A program made the translations under genes and the position numbers. The notes below the pieces were generated by a model, which was not told where the DNA came from, did no database searches, and saw only the letters and a list, made by a program, of their open reading frames with translations. Below are positions 53,132-62,570 of a stretch of 64,000 nt of DNA, one piece after another. Source of the DNA: Pseudomonadota bacterium. Lineage in GTDB: Bacteria > Pseudomonadota > Alphaproteobacteria > Rhodobacterales > Rhodobacteraceae. Each line of letters begins with the position of its first letter. The stretch's first letter is position 1. The DNA lies in assembly GCA_020161655.1 (NCBI GenBank), contig JAIUPC010000024.1, forward strand, positions 1 through 64,000, read 5' to 3'.

Positions 53132-53883
53132 CATGGCAGGCGGAGGCTCGCGTCGCCTGCCTGCATCCCGCCCTCGGCGCGGTCGAACCTGAGATAGGCG
53201 ATGCCCTTGCCGCCACTTTGCGTGTAAAGCACGCCCGCCGGCTTGCCCCCCGCCGTGATCTCCGTCCCGACGGGTGCCGCGCCTTCGACCAGAACCGTCG
53301 CCAGACCTTTGCGCAATTCGGTCTTGTGCTTCATCCGCGCCGTCACTTCCTGCCCGACATAGCAGCCCTTGCGGAAATCGACGCCGTTCAGCCGCTCAAA
53401 CCCGGATTCGAGGAGATAGCTGTCGTCCGGGATCAGCTCGATCCCGGTTTCCGGGATGCAATGTTCGACCCGGACCCAATCCCAGTCGATCGCCGGCGCC
53501 TCCGTGCCCGGCGCGCCATAGCGCCGCCAGCCAAGCGCCGGGTGACGCGGATCGGCGAAGGCGTCCTTTGGCGCCGGCCCGAGCCCGCGCGAGACGTGAA
53601 GCGCGGATGGCGCGATCTGCACGTCCGAGCGGAGGCGATACATCGCCAGCCGCCGGGCCAGCCCATCGGCGATATCCGCCTTCACGTCGAGGATGAGAGA
53701 CTCGCTCTGCGGCACCAGGAAGAAATCGGCAAGATACTTGCCCTGCGGATTGAGAAGGGCGGCATAGACGATCCCGGTCTTCAGCCGGCCAAGGTCGTTG
53801 CTGACCAGCCCCTGCAGGAAGGCCTCGCGGTCCTTGCCGGTGATCTCGAAAAGCCTGCGGTCTGGGGCGGGTTCGCCTGACAT
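53131..53883 (-). CDS. ygfZ: Folate-binding protein YgfZ (iron-sulfur cluster assembly/repair)
   Basis: A 250-residue GcvT-fold protein. ATG 53883 is chosen over longer frames that extend into the neighbouring promoter. LFEITGKDREAFLQGLVSNDLG opens the domain and KGCYVGQEVTARMKHK carries the KGCYxGQE motif with the functional Cys. YgfZ helps maintain Fe-S proteins with folate. Divergent from the aminotransferase gene. Confidence 0.92.
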   Translation of the reverse strand: MSGEPAPDRRLFEITGKDREAFLQGLVSNDLGRLKTGIVYAALLNPQGKYLADFFLVPQSESLILDVKADIADGLARRLAMYRLRSDVQIAPSALHVSRGLGPAPKDAFADPRHPALGWRRYGAPGTEAPAIDWDWVRVEHCIPETGIELIPDDSYLLESGFERLNGVDFRKGCYVGQEVTARMKHKTELRKGLATVLVEGAAPVGTEITAGGKPAGVLYTQSGGKGIAYLRFDRAEGGMQAGDASLRLP

Positions 53884-54021
53884 GTGATGGTCCGGGGGGG
53901 ATGTTGCGCGCGACGGCGACCATCGCAGCCCGGCGCGCCGGGGTAAAGCCCCCGTCGGCCCCGCATTGACCTTCCTGAGGGCGGTCTTTACCCCTCGGGG
54001 CAAACAACAGGAGCGTCGCGC

Positions 54022-55221
54022 ATGAGCCTTGCCAACGGTCGGACCTATCTTGCCATTCCCGGCCCCTCGGTCATGCCCGACCGGGTGCTGGCGGCGATGC
54101 AGCGGCCGGCGCCGAACATCTATGCGGGCGCCTTGATCGACCTGACGCAAGGCATCTTCAGCGATCTGCGTACCCTTGCCGGGACCAGGGACCATGCGGC
54201 GATCTACATCGCCAATGGCCACGGCGCCTGGGAGGCTGCCAATGCCAACCTCTTCTCGCGCGGCGACAACGGCCTTGTGGCCATCACCGGGCGTTTCGGC
54301 CAGGGCTGGACGGCAGCGGCCACGGCGATGGGCATCAAGGCGGAGACGCTCGATTTCGGCCTGAAAAGCCCCGCCGATCCGAACCGGATCGAGGCCGCCC
54401 TTCGCGCCGACAAGGGTGGCCGCATCCGCGCGGTCATGGTCACCCATGTCGATACCGCGACCTCGGTCAGGAACGATATCCCCGCTATCCGCGCCGCCAT
54501 CGACGCGGCGGGGCATCCGGCCCTTCTTGCCGTCGATGCCGTGGCCTCGCTCGGCTGCGATCCGATGCGGATGGATGCCTGGGGCGTCGATGTCCTGCTG
54601 GCGGCGAGCCAGAAGGGGCTGATGACCCCGCCCGGCCTCGCCTTCCTGTGGTTTTCAGAAAAGGCGCGGACGGCGACCAAGGGGGCGGACCTGAAGACGC
54701 CCTATTGGGACTGGGAACCGCGCGCCAATCCCGACGAGTATTACCAGCATTTCTGCGGTACCGCGCCGACGCATCACCTTTTCGCGCTGGCCGAGGCGCT
54801 GAAGATGCTCTTGCACGAGGAAGGGCTTGAGGCTGCCTGGGCGCGCCATGCGACGCTTTCCCGTGCGGTCTGGGCTGCCTTTGATGCCTGGGGGCAGGGC
54901 GGCGACATCGCGCTGAACGTTCCCGATCCGGCAGCGCGTGGGGCTTCGGTCACGGCGGCGCGGATCGGCGGCGGCGGGGCCGGGCGGCTGCGCCAATGGT
55001 GCGAGGCTGAGGCGGGCGTGACGCTTGGCATCGGGCTTGGCATGGCGGAACCGGAAAGCCCCGCCTATGGCGATTTCCTCCGCGTGGCGCATATGGGCCA
55101 TGTGAACGCCCATATGACGCTGGGCGTCCTCGCGGTGATGGAGGCGGGGATGCGGGCGCTTGGCGTGCCGCATGGGCCGGGCGCGCTTGATGCGGCGGCA
55201 GAGGTGGTGGCGCGGGGTTAG
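54022..55221 (+). CDS. Class V aminotransferase (alanine/serine-glyoxylate transaminase-like)
   Basis: A 399-residue PLP enzyme. IPGPSVMPDRVL (N-terminal arm), NGHGAWEAANANL, VTHVDTATSVRNDI, AVDAVASLGCDP and the PLP Lys in AASQKGLMTPPGLAF are typical of the AGXT/SGAT family. It probably transfers an amino group to glyoxylate in photorespiration-like or C1 metabolism, but the donor is not set by sequence. ATG follows AGGAGCG. Its 3' gap holds a repeat in reverse orientation. Confidence 0.88.
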   Translation: MSLANGRTYLAIPGPSVMPDRVLAAMQRPAPNIYAGALIDLTQGIFSDLRTLAGTRDHAAIYIANGHGAWEAANANLFSRGDNGLVAITGRFGQGWTAAATAMGIKAETLDFGLKSPADPNRIEAALRADKGGRIRAVMVTHVDTATSVRNDIPAIRAAIDAAGHPALLAVDAVASLGCDPMRMDAWGVDVLLAASQKGLMTPPGLAFLWFSEKARTATKGADLKTPYWDWEPRANPDEYYQHFCGTAPTHHLFALAEALKMLLHEEGLEAAWARHATLSRAVWAAFDAWGQGGDIALNVPDPAARGASVTAARIGGGGAGRLRQWCEAEAGVTLGIGLGMAEPESPAYGDFLRVAHMGHVNAHMTLGVLAVMEAGMRALGVPHGPGALDAAAEVVARG

Positions 55222-55260
55222 TGGAGTTTGCCCCTGTTGCCGATCCAGTGAGCAACGAAA

Positions 55261-55349
55261 GGGCCGCGCCTGACCCGAGGGTGGGCGCCATCGCGCCCGC
55301 CCTGGGGGCGGGTCGGGCGCGGCCCGGAACGCTTTGGGCGTCCCGGGCG
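55261..55349 (-). repeat. GC-rich palindromic dispersed repeat, copy B (inverted)
   Basis: The reverse complement of 55261-55327 is identical over 67 bases to 61614-61680. The homology continues weakly to about 55349, where GCTTTGGGCG mirrors the CGCCCAAAGC hairpin of the other copies. It lies between convergent aminotransferase genes. Confidence 0.85.
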
Positions 55350-55384
55350 AGTGATAGGCCTGCACCAGCTAGGGTCTCTAAAGC

Positions 55385-56491
55385 CTAACCCCGGGCGGCG
55401 GCCAGTGCCTCGGGCAGGGCGGCGGCGAAAAGCGCGTTCTGCGCCGGCAAGCCGCAGCTGATCCGGATGCAGCGGTCATGGGGGGGCACGAAGGGCATCC
55501 GCACGAAGATATCGCGCGCAATGAGTTCGGCCAGCACCTTCCGTGCAAAGGCGCCATCCGCGCCGCAATCCATGGTGACGAAATTGGTGGCGGAGGGCAG
55601 CGGCGTCAGGCCGTGGCAGCGGGCTGTCCGCGCCAGTTCCTCGCGTGAGGCCGCGACGCGGTGCTGCACGAGCTTCAGGTGGCCATGATCGGCAAGTGCC
55701 GCGAGCGCGCCGGCCTGCGATATCCGGCTGACGCCGAAATGGTTGCGGATCTTGTTGAAGGCGGTGATGAGGCCGGGATGACCGAGCGCATAGCCGATCC
55801 GCGCCCCCGCCATGCCGTGCGCCTTTGAAAAGGTCCGCATCCGGATCACGCGGGGGTCGTCCGCTTCGACGGGCGCGGCGGTGCCCTCGGGCGCAAGATC
55901 GACATAGGCCTCGTCCAGCACGAGAAGAGCGCCTTCGGGCAGCCCGTCGAGCATCGCGGCGATGGTCGCGCCATCGTGCCAGGACCCCATCGGATTGTCG
56001 GGATTGGCGATGTAGACGAGCTTTGCGCCCACCTCCCGCGCCCTTGTCGCCAGCGCCTCGGGGTCCTCGTGGTCGCCCTTGTAGGGAACCTTGTGGAGGG
56101 TGCCGCCGAAGCCCGCGACATGGAAGTTGAAGGTCGGATAGGCCCCGTCCGAGGTCACGACGGCATCGCCCGGCCCGATCATCAGCCTGACGAGATAGCC
56201 AAGAAGCCCGTCGATGCCTTCACCGACAACGACATGGGCCGGCGTCACGCCATGATGGGCGGCAAGGGCTGCGCGAAGGTCATGGTTTTCCGGGTCGCCG
56301 TACATCCAGACCTCCTGCGCGGCGCGGGCCATGCCGGCGATGGCGGCGGGCGAGGGGCCGAAGACGCTTTCATTGGCGCCAAGCCGGGCTGCAAAACGGC
56401 GGCCGCGGGCGCGCTCCTGCGTTTCCGGCCCGACGAAGGGCACGGTGGCGGGAAGGCTGTCGACAAGCGGGGTGTAGCGCGGTCCGGTCAT
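55385..56491 (-). CDS. Class I/II PLP aminotransferase, HisC-like
   Basis: A 368-residue aminotransferase. ATG 56491 begins MTGPRYTPLVDSLPATVPFVGPE; a longer frame upstream is on the opposite strand of the MFS gene and is rejected. LGANESVFGPSPAAI, VYIANPDNPMGSW, LLVLDEAYVDLAPEG and the PLP Lys in FSKAHGMAGARIGYALG match histidinol-phosphate aminotransferase relatives. Whether it is true HisC or a paralogue acting on aromatic or other amino acids cannot be said, as no his genes are near. Confidence 0.87.
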   Translation of the reverse strand: MTGPRYTPLVDSLPATVPFVGPETQERARGRRFAARLGANESVFGPSPAAIAGMARAAQEVWMYGDPENHDLRAALAAHHGVTPAHVVVGEGIDGLLGYLVRLMIGPGDAVVTSDGAYPTFNFHVAGFGGTLHKVPYKGDHEDPEALATRAREVGAKLVYIANPDNPMGSWHDGATIAAMLDGLPEGALLVLDEAYVDLAPEGTAAPVEADDPRVIRMRTFSKAHGMAGARIGYALGHPGLITAFNKIRNHFGVSRISQAGALAALADHGHLKLVQHRVAASREELARTARCHGLTPLPSATNFVTMDCGADGAFARKVLAELIARDIFVRMPFVPPHDRCIRISCGLPAQNALFAAALPEALAAARG

Positions 56492-56612
56492 GGCGCGATG
56501 TGAAGCAGAAAGCCCGATTGCGGGCAAGAGTCTTCGGGGGCTTGCAGTGGCAGGACGGGGGGCGCAGAAAGGAAGGACCATCCGTCCGGAGGGTGATCCC
56601 ATCGCCGCGCCC

Positions 56613-58226
56613 ATGACATTCGCGCCGCTCGCGCATCGCAGTTTCCGCGATCTCTGGCTGGCCAGCCAGGTTTCCAACCTCGGCGCGCTGATCCAGGCCG
56701 TGGGTGCCGCCTGGATGATGGGCAGCCTGACGCCGAGCCATGGCATGGTGGCGCTGGTCCAATCCTCCAACACCTTGCCGGTCATGGTGTTTTCGCTGAT
56801 CTCGGGCGCACTTGCCGACAATTTCGACCGCCGGCGCATCATGCTGTCGGCGCAGATCTTCATGTTCGCGGTGTCGGTGATGCTCGCGCTCTTTGCCTGG
56901 ATGGGCCTCCTCACACCCTGGCTCCTCTTGGGCTTCACCTTCCTCATTGGCTGCGGCACAGCGCTTTTCAACCCGGCCTGGCAGGCCTCCATCGGCGACA
57001 TGGTGCCGCGCGCCGATGTTGCGGGCGCGGTCAGCCTGAACGCCATGGGCTTCAACCTCGCGCGGTCGGTCGGGCCGGCGATCGGGGGGGCCATCGTCGC
57101 GGCGGCAGGGGCGGCGGCGGCCTTCGCGGTCAATGCGGCAAGCTACATCGGCTTCATCATCGGCATCATGCGCTGGCAGCGCCCGGTCGACGAGATGCGG
57201 CTACCGCGCGAGGATCTGGGCCGGGCTTTGGGCGCGGGCCTCCGCTACATGGCGATGTCGCCGGCACTGATGCGGGTCATGGCGCGCTCGGCGATCTTCG
57301 GCATCGGCGCCTCGGCGCTTCTGGCGCTCTTGCCGGCCTATACCCGCGACACGCTTCAGGGATCGGCGCTGACCTACGGCCTCTTCCTCGGCTGTTTCGG
57401 CATCGGCGCCATCGGCGGCGTCTTCATGAACGCCCGGCTGAGGGCGAGGTTCAGCAATGAGCGAGTGGTCGAGCTGGCTTTTGCCGGTTTTGCGGTGGCC
57501 CTCGCAGGGTTAGCCCTGGCGCCCTTCGTGGCGGTGGTCGTCGTCTTGCTGATGATCGGGGGAACCTCATGGGTGCTGGCGCTGTCGCTCTTCAACACCA
57601 CGGTACAGCTTTCGACGCCGCGCTGGGTCCTCGGGCGGGCGCTGTCCTTCTACCAGACGGCGGTTTTCGGCGGCCTTGCCGGCGGCGCCTGGGGCTGGGG
57701 CGCGGTGGCCGACAGCCTTGGCATCGCCACGGCTTACGGGGCGGCGGCGGCGGTACTGGTGGCCGGGGCCTTCATGGGAAAACTCTTTCAGGTCAACGAG
57801 TTCGATGATCTCGACCTGACCCCCCTCGGGCTGACGGCGGCGGCGGAGCCGAGGATAGACCTCCGCGCCCGGAGCGGGCCGATCTTCATCATGGTGGAAT
57901 ATGAGATCGACCATGACGACACGGTGGCCTTCCTGAAGCTGATGCAGGACCGCCGCCGCATCCGCATCCGCGACGGGGCGCAGCGCTGGGCGCTTCTCAG
58001 GGATCTGGAGCGGCCGGAGCTTTGGAGCGAAAAGTACTACGTCGCGACCTGGGTCGAATATGCCCGCCACCTGTCGCGGCGGACGCGGGCGGATGTGGCG
58101 CTGCAGGAGGCAATCCGGGCGCTGCACCGGGGGGCGGAGCCGCCACGGGTCTGGCGCAAGATCGAGCGGCAGACGGTGCCGCCGCATGACGATGCGCCGC
58201 CCTTGCCGCCGGTGGGGTTGGGGTAA
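56613..58226 (+). CDS. MFS transporter of the MFS_3 / EntS-like family with soluble C-terminal domain
   Basis: A 537-residue protein. Residues about 1-400 hold 10-12 TM helices; LASQVSNLGALIQAVGAAWMM, GALADNFDRRRIMLSAQIFMF (MFS loop 2-3 motif) and NPAWQASIGDMV are family marks. Residues about 425-530 form a soluble part (PIFIMVEYEIDHDDTVAFL, LERPELWSEKYYVATWVEYARH) that recalls antibiotic-monooxygenase-like ferredoxin folds, a regular feature of MFS_3 proteins. It likely exports a small hydrophobic or siderophore-like molecule; nothing nearby identifies it. ATG 56613 is the best of several candidates. Confidence 0.82.
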   Translation: MTFAPLAHRSFRDLWLASQVSNLGALIQAVGAAWMMGSLTPSHGMVALVQSSNTLPVMVFSLISGALADNFDRRRIMLSAQIFMFAVSVMLALFAWMGLLTPWLLLGFTFLIGCGTALFNPAWQASIGDMVPRADVAGAVSLNAMGFNLARSVGPAIGGAIVAAAGAAAAFAVNAASYIGFIIGIMRWQRPVDEMRLPREDLGRALGAGLRYMAMSPALMRVMARSAIFGIGASALLALLPAYTRDTLQGSALTYGLFLGCFGIGAIGGVFMNARLRARFSNERVVELAFAGFAVALAGLALAPFVAVVVVLLMIGGTSWVLALSLFNTTVQLSTPRWVLGRALSFYQTAVFGGLAGGAWGWGAVADSLGIATAYGAAAAVLVAGAFMGKLFQVNEFDDLDLTPLGLTAAAEPRIDLRARSGPIFIMVEYEIDHDDTVAFLKLMQDRRRIRIRDGAQRWALLRDLERPELWSEKYYVATWVEYARHLSRRTRADVALQEAIRALHRGAEPPRVWRKIERQTVPPHDDAPPLPPVGLG

Positions 58227-58257
58227 GTGGCTGAGATGTAGTCTTATTTCGGAAAGG

Positions 58258-58310
58258 CCGGGGGTTTCACACCCCCGGACCCCCGTGGGGTATTTCAGCA
58301 ACGAAGAAGC
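58258..58310 (+). repeat. Short GC-hairpin intergenic repeat, copy 2 / terminator
   Basis: An 8-bp stem CCGGGGGT-TTCAC-ACCCCCGG (58258-58278) is followed by ACCCCCGTGGGGTATTTCAGC. The second half resembles the unit at 22437-22455. It sits between the convergent MFS and valS genes and is likely to end both transcripts. Confidence 0.6.
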
Positions 58311-61300
58311 TCAGCCGATCTCGGCGAGGCGGGCGAGGGCGGCTTTCAGTTTGGCGGCTTCCTCGGTCCCAAGGTCCAGTTTCTCGCGGGTTTCCTCGAC
58401 GATTTCCTCGGGCGCGCTTTCGACGAATTTGGGGTTCGAGAGGCGGCCCCTGAGGCCGTTCAGGTCTTTCTCGAGTTTCTCCAAGGTCTTGGAAAGGCGC
58501 GACTTTTCTTCGGCAATGTCGATGACTCCGGCGAGAGGTATCGCGAAGCCGCCGCCTTCGACGGCGACCGTGATCGAGCCTTTCGGAGCCGCCGCTTCGG
58601 TCATCCCGTCAAGCCTTGCGAGGCGGGTGATCATCGGCTCATTGGTGGCGTAGGCGGCGCGGCCACGCGCGTCCATCGCGGTCATGACGATGGGGAGTTT
58701 CAGGCCCGCCGGGACGTGCATCTGGGCGCGGGCGGAGCGGATTTCGTCGATGAGGGAGATCACCCAGTTCATCTCACGGTCGGCATTTTCGTCAATGAGG
58801 TCAAGGCCATAGGCCGGCCATTCGCCATGGACGAGCATAGATTTGCGGGTGGCGGTCTGGCCCCAGAGTTCTTCGGTGATGAAGGGCATGAAGGGGTGGA
58901 GGAGGGTGTAGCACTGGTCCAGCACCCAGGCCATGGTCTGCCTTGTTTCCGGGGCGTGGTCGCCGTCCATCAGGGGCTTGGCAAACTCGACATACCAGTC
59001 GCAGACCTTGCCCCAGACGAAGGCGTAAAGCGTGTTCGCCGCGTCGTTGAAGCGGTACTGGGTCAGGGCCTCATCGACCGCCATCCGGGCGCGGGCGGTC
59101 TCGCCGATGATCCAGCGGTTGACGGTATGGTTTGCGTCGGGTTTGCGTCCCGCATCCGTCCCGACAGCCGTCCCGACAGGGCGGGCGGCAAAGGCGCCGT
59201 TCATCTCGGCAAAGCGGGTGGCGTTCCAGAGCTTGGTCGTGAAGTTCCGGTAGCCGGCGATGCGGTCTTTCGAGAGCTTGAGGTCGCGGCCCATGGCGGC
59301 CATGGCGGTCAGCGTGAAGCGCACCGCGTCGGCGCCGTATTCGGCGATGAGGTCCAAGGGGTCGAGGACGTTGCCCAGGGACTTCGACATCTTCTTGCCC
59401 TTCTCGTCGCGGACGAGGGCGTGGACATAGACGGTGTGGAAGGGGACCTGATCGACCACGGCAAGCTGCATCATCATCATCCGGGCGACCCAGAAGAAGA
59501 TGATGTCGAAGCCGGTGACGAGGACATCCGTGGGGAAGTACTTTTGCAGCTCCGGCGTATCCTCGGGCCAGCCGAGGGTGCCGATCGGCCAGAGGCCGGA
59601 GGAGAACCAGGTGTCGAGGACGTCGGGGTCGCGGGTGAGGGTGACGACGGTCGTGCCGGGTTCTTCGGCATAGGCGGTCGCTTCCTCCTCCTCGCCTTCG
59701 AAGAGCACGATGACGCGATGGCCGACGCGGGCGCGATACCAGCTTTCGGCTTCCTCGCGGACGGCGTCCGGGCCAGCGGCACAGAAGGTCTTGACCCATT
59801 GGCCTTTCTGCAGTGCAACGCCGGCCTCATCCGGTGTCTCGCCGCCCGCGCTGTGGATCAGCGTTCCATCGGGGCGGACGTAGGTGCCATACCACACCGG
59901 AATCTGGTGTCCCCACCAGAGTTGGCGCGAGATGGTCCAGGGCTCGATATTCTCCAGCCAGTGGAAATAGGTCTTGGCGTCGCGTTCGGGCAGGATGCGG
60001 GTATAGCCGGCCTTCTCATTGAAGGTGCCGGCCTCTTGCGCGGCCATGCCCTGACGGACGGCGTCGAGGGCGGGGCCGACGATCTTTGCCGTATCGACGA
60101 ACCACTGGTCGGTCAGCATCGGCTCGATGACGACTTTCGACCGATCCCCGAAGGGCTGGGTGATGGGTTTCGCGTCAATCACCGGCACGCGCTCAAGGTG
60201 TTCGGCGCCGGTTTCCTTGTCGATGGATTTTGTGAGGACGGTGACCGCCAGCCCCTCGGATGTGATCTGGTCGACGACGCGTTTGCGCGCCTCATAGCGA
60301 TCAAGGCCGCGGAGGTCGTCGGGGACGAGGTTCAGGGCGTCGACCTCGGCCTCCAAAAGCTTCATCGGCTGTTCCGCGAAGCCGGGCATCAGGTAGCCCC
60401 TGGCGATCAGCCAGGAGCGAGACATGGCCTGGGCGATCTCGGCCGCTTCGGCATAGGGCACGCCATCGGCGCGCATCTGGGCCTTGGTGTCCATCAGCCG
60501 GTAGCAGGGGATGCCGGCGCGCTTGGCGACGGCATAGTCGTTGAAGTCATGCGCGCCAGTGATCTTGACCGCGCCGGAGCCGAAGGTCGGGTCGGGATAT
60601 TCGTCGGTGATGATCGGAATGAGGCGGCGGTGTTCCTTGGGGCCAACCGGGATTTCGCAGAGTTTCCCGACGATTGGCGCGTAGCGTTCATCTGATGGGT
60701 GAACCGCGACCGCGCCGTCGCCGAGCATCGTCTCGGGCCTTGTAGTGGCGATGGAGATATAATCGCGCGTCTCGCGGAAGGTGACGTTTCCGTCCTCGTC
60801 CTTCTCGACATATTCATAGGTCTGGCCGCCGGCGAGCGGATATTTGAAGTGCCACATGTGGCCGGGCACCTCGATATTCTCGACCTCAAGGTCGGATATC
60901 GCAGTTTCGAAATGCGGGTCCCAGTTCACGAGGCGCTTGCCGCGATAAATGTAGCCTTTGTGATAGAGGTCGACGAAGACCTTGATCACGGCATCGTGGA
61001 AGTTGCCCTTGTCGGTCTCGGGGGCGCCGGGGGCGCCGGACATGGTGAAGGCGTTCCGGGACCAGTCGCAGGAGGCGCCGAGGCGCTTCAGCTGGTTGAT
61101 GATCGTGTCGCCGGACTGGCCCTTCCATTCCCAGACCGTTTCGAGGAACTTCTCGCGGCCGAGGTCGCGGCGGCCGAGGTTGCCCTGTTTGGCCAGTTCG
61201 CGTTCGACGACCATCTGGGTGGCGATGCCGGCATGGTCCTGCCCCGGCTGCCAGAGCGTGTCGAAACCGCGCATCCGGTGCCAGCGGACGAGGATGTCCT

Positions 61301-61487
61301 GCAGCGTGTTGTTGAAGGCATGGCCCATGTGGAGGGAGCCGGTGACGTTCGGCGGCGGGATCATGATGCAGAAGGTTTCCGCACCGGGTTTCGCGTTGGC
61401 GCCGGCCTTGAAGGCCCCGGCCTCTTCCCATGCCTTGTAGAGGCGTTCCTCGGCCTCGGCGGCGTTGAAGGTCTTTTCCATCGGCAT
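58311..61487 (-). CDS. valS: Valyl-tRNA synthetase
   Basis: A 1058-residue class Ia synthetase. [15 protein letters not shown] holds the HIGH motif (HMGH), the editing domain carries [26 protein letters not shown] is the KMSKS loop and the C-terminal anticodon and coiled-coil arms (about 920-1058; [22 protein letters not shown]) are present. ATG 61487 and 61481 are both possible. Around residues 758-780 ([18 protein letters not shown]) there is a short Gly/Asp-rich insertion encoded by a GTCCCGACAG repeat. It charges tRNA-Val. Confidence 0.96.
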   Translation of the reverse strand: MPMEKTFNAAEAEERLYKAWEEAGAFKAGANAKPGAETFCIMIPPPNVTGSLHMGHAFNNTLQDILVRWHRMRGFDTLWQPGQDHAGIATQMVVERELAKQGNLGRRDLGREKFLETVWEWKGQSGDTIINQLKRLGASCDWSRNAFTMSGAPGAPETDKGNFHDAVIKVFVDLYHKGYIYRGKRLVNWDPHFETAISDLEVENIEVPGHMWHFKYPLAGGQTYEYVEKDEDGNVTFRETRDYISIATTRPETMLGDGAVAVHPSDERYAPIVGKLCEIPVGPKEHRRLIPIITDEYPDPTFGSGAVKITGAHDFNDYAVAKRAGIPCYRLMDTKAQMRADGVPYAEAAEIAQAMSRSWLIARGYLMPGFAEQPMKLLEAEVDALNLVPDDLRGLDRYEARKRVVDQITSEGLAVTVLTKSIDKETGAEHLERVPVIDAKPITQPFGDRSKVVIEPMLTDQWFVDTAKIVGPALDAVRQGMAAQEAGTFNEKAGYTRILPERDAKTYFHWLENIEPWTISRQLWWGHQIPVWYGTYVRPDGTLIHSAGGETPDEAGVALQKGQWVKTFCAAGPDAVREEAESWYRARVGHRVIVLFEGEEEEATAYAEEPGTTVVTLTRDPDVLDTWFSSGLWPIGTLGWPEDTPELQKYFPTDVLVTGFDIIFFWVARMMMMQLAVVDQVPFHTVYVHALVRDEKGKKMSKSLGNVLDPLDLIAEYGADAVRFTLTAMAAMGRDLKLSKDRIAGYRNFTTKLWNATRFAEMNGAFAARPVGTAVGTDAGRKPDANHTVNRWIIGETARARMAVDEALTQYRFNDAANTLYAFVWGKVCDWYVEFAKPLMDGDHAPETRQTMAWVLDQCYTLLHPFMPFITEELWGQTATRKSMLVHGEWPAYGLDLIDENADREMNWVISLIDEIRSARAQMHVPAGLKLPIVMTAMDARGRAAYATNEPMITRLARLDGMTEAAAPKGSITVAVEGGGFAIPLAGVIDIAEEKSRLSKTLEKLEKDLNGLRGRLSNPKFVESAPEEIVEETREKLDLGTEEAAKLKAALARLAEIG

Positions 61488-61590
61488 GGCGTCTGATCCC
61501 GTCTTTTCCCTTGGTTTTTCCCATAGCGAAAGGGCGGAGGAAGGGGAAGGGGCGGGGTTGGCGCCGGATCGTGTCAGGGCACAGGTCTTT

Positions 61591-61686
61591 CCCCGTCCCG
61601 TCGCCCAAAGCGACCGGGCCGCGCCCGACCCGCCCCCAGGGCGGGCGCGATGGCGCCCACCCTCGGGTCAGGCGCGGCCCTCTGTG
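61591..61686 (+). repeat. GC-rich palindromic dispersed repeat, copy C
   Basis: It starts CCCCGTCCCGTCGCCCAAAGC, then GACCGGGCC (the same hairpin as copy A), and from 61614 to 61680 is identical to the inverted copy at 55261-55327. It ends with GCGGCCCTCTGTGG, close to the CAGCCCTCTGTTG end of copy A. It lies between the divergent valS and EamA genes. Confidence 0.85.
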
Positions 61687-61730
61687 GTGAAGGGGATTAC
61701 AGTTGGCACGAAGATGCTTACAACCGCATC

Positions 61731-62570
61731 ATGCGGCCTTTCCTCCTCACCCTTCTCACCATGCTGGCCTTTGCGGCGAACTCGGTCCTGAACCGCGCGG
61801 CGGTGGGGCCGGGGCTGATTGATCCGGTGAGTTTCGCGGTGCTGCGGCTTTGCGCCGGGGCCGGGATGCTCGGGGTCTTGCTGGCGCTCAGGCGGGGGCT
61901 GGCGGGGCGGGCGGTCTGGGCCGGGTGGCCGGGGCGGGTCGTGGGGACGCTGGCGCTGCTGGTGTATCTCTTCGGGTTTTCATTGGCTTACGGCGCGCTT
62001 GATGCCGGGGCCGGGGCGCTCATTCTCTTCGGGATGGTGCAGATCACCATGTTCGCAGGGGCCTTGGCGCGCGGCGAGGCGGTGCCGGCGCGGCGCTGGG
62101 TCGGGGCGGGGCTGGCCTTTGCCGGGCTGGTGTATCTCTTGGCGCCGGGGTCGGTGCCGTCGGGTCATCCGGTCGAGGCGGCGCTGATGGCGGCGGCGGG
62201 GGTCGGCTGGGGCGTCTATTCGCTGTCGGCGCGGGGCGCGGGCGATCCTTTGGCCGCGACGGGCTGGAACTTCATCCTGGCGGTGCCGGTGGCCCTGGCG
62301 GTCTGGGCCATGGTGGCGCAAGGGGCCATGGTGCCGGCGGGGATTGCGCTGGCCGTGGTGTCGGGCGCCGTGACCTCGGGGCTTGGCTATGCGCTCTGGT
62401 ATTCGGTGCTGCCGGTCCTTGGGGCGTCGCGGGGCGCAGTGGCGCAGCTGACGGTGCCGGTCTTTGCGCTCGCGGGCGGCATGGCGTTTCTGGGCGAGGT
62501 GCTGACCCTGCGCTTCGCCATCGCCGCGATGCTGGTTATCGGCGGCGTCGCCCTGGCGCTGAGGCGCTAG
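61731..62570 (+). CDS. EamA/DMT-family transporter
   Basis: A 279-residue membrane protein with ten TM helices in two EamA repeats. LLTMLAFAANSVLNRAA begins repeat 1; GVYSLSARGAGDPLAATGWNFILAVPVAL lies at the join; YALWYSVLPVLGASRGAVAQLTVPVFALAGG is the repeat 2 signature. Drug or metabolite exporter; the substrate is unknown. ATG 61731 is used since the longer frame reads through the repeat at 61591-61686. Its 3' end overlaps the convergent desaturase-fold gene by 35 bp. Confidence 0.87.
   Translation: MRPFLLTLLTMLAFAANSVLNRAAVGPGLIDPVSFAVLRLCAGAGMLGVLLALRRGLAGRAVWAGWPGRVVGTLALLVYLFGFSLAYGALDAGAGALILFGMVQITMFAGALARGEAVPARRWVGAGLAFAGLVYLLAPGSVPSGHPVEAALMAAAGVGWGVYSLSARGAGDPLAATGWNFILAVPVALAVWAMVAQGAMVPAGIALAVVSGAVTSGLGYALWYSVLPVLGASRGAVAQLTVPVFALAGGMAFLGEVLTLRFAIAAMLVIGGVALALRR

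Noticed and set aside
56492..57133. N-terminal extension of the HisC-like aminotransferase
   Set aside because: It reads antisense through the MFS gene; ATG 56491 gives the expected start.
58716..60695. 659-codon open frame antisense to valS
   Set aside because: Mirror of valS codon bias with Gly/Asp/Arg-rich, motif-free sequence.
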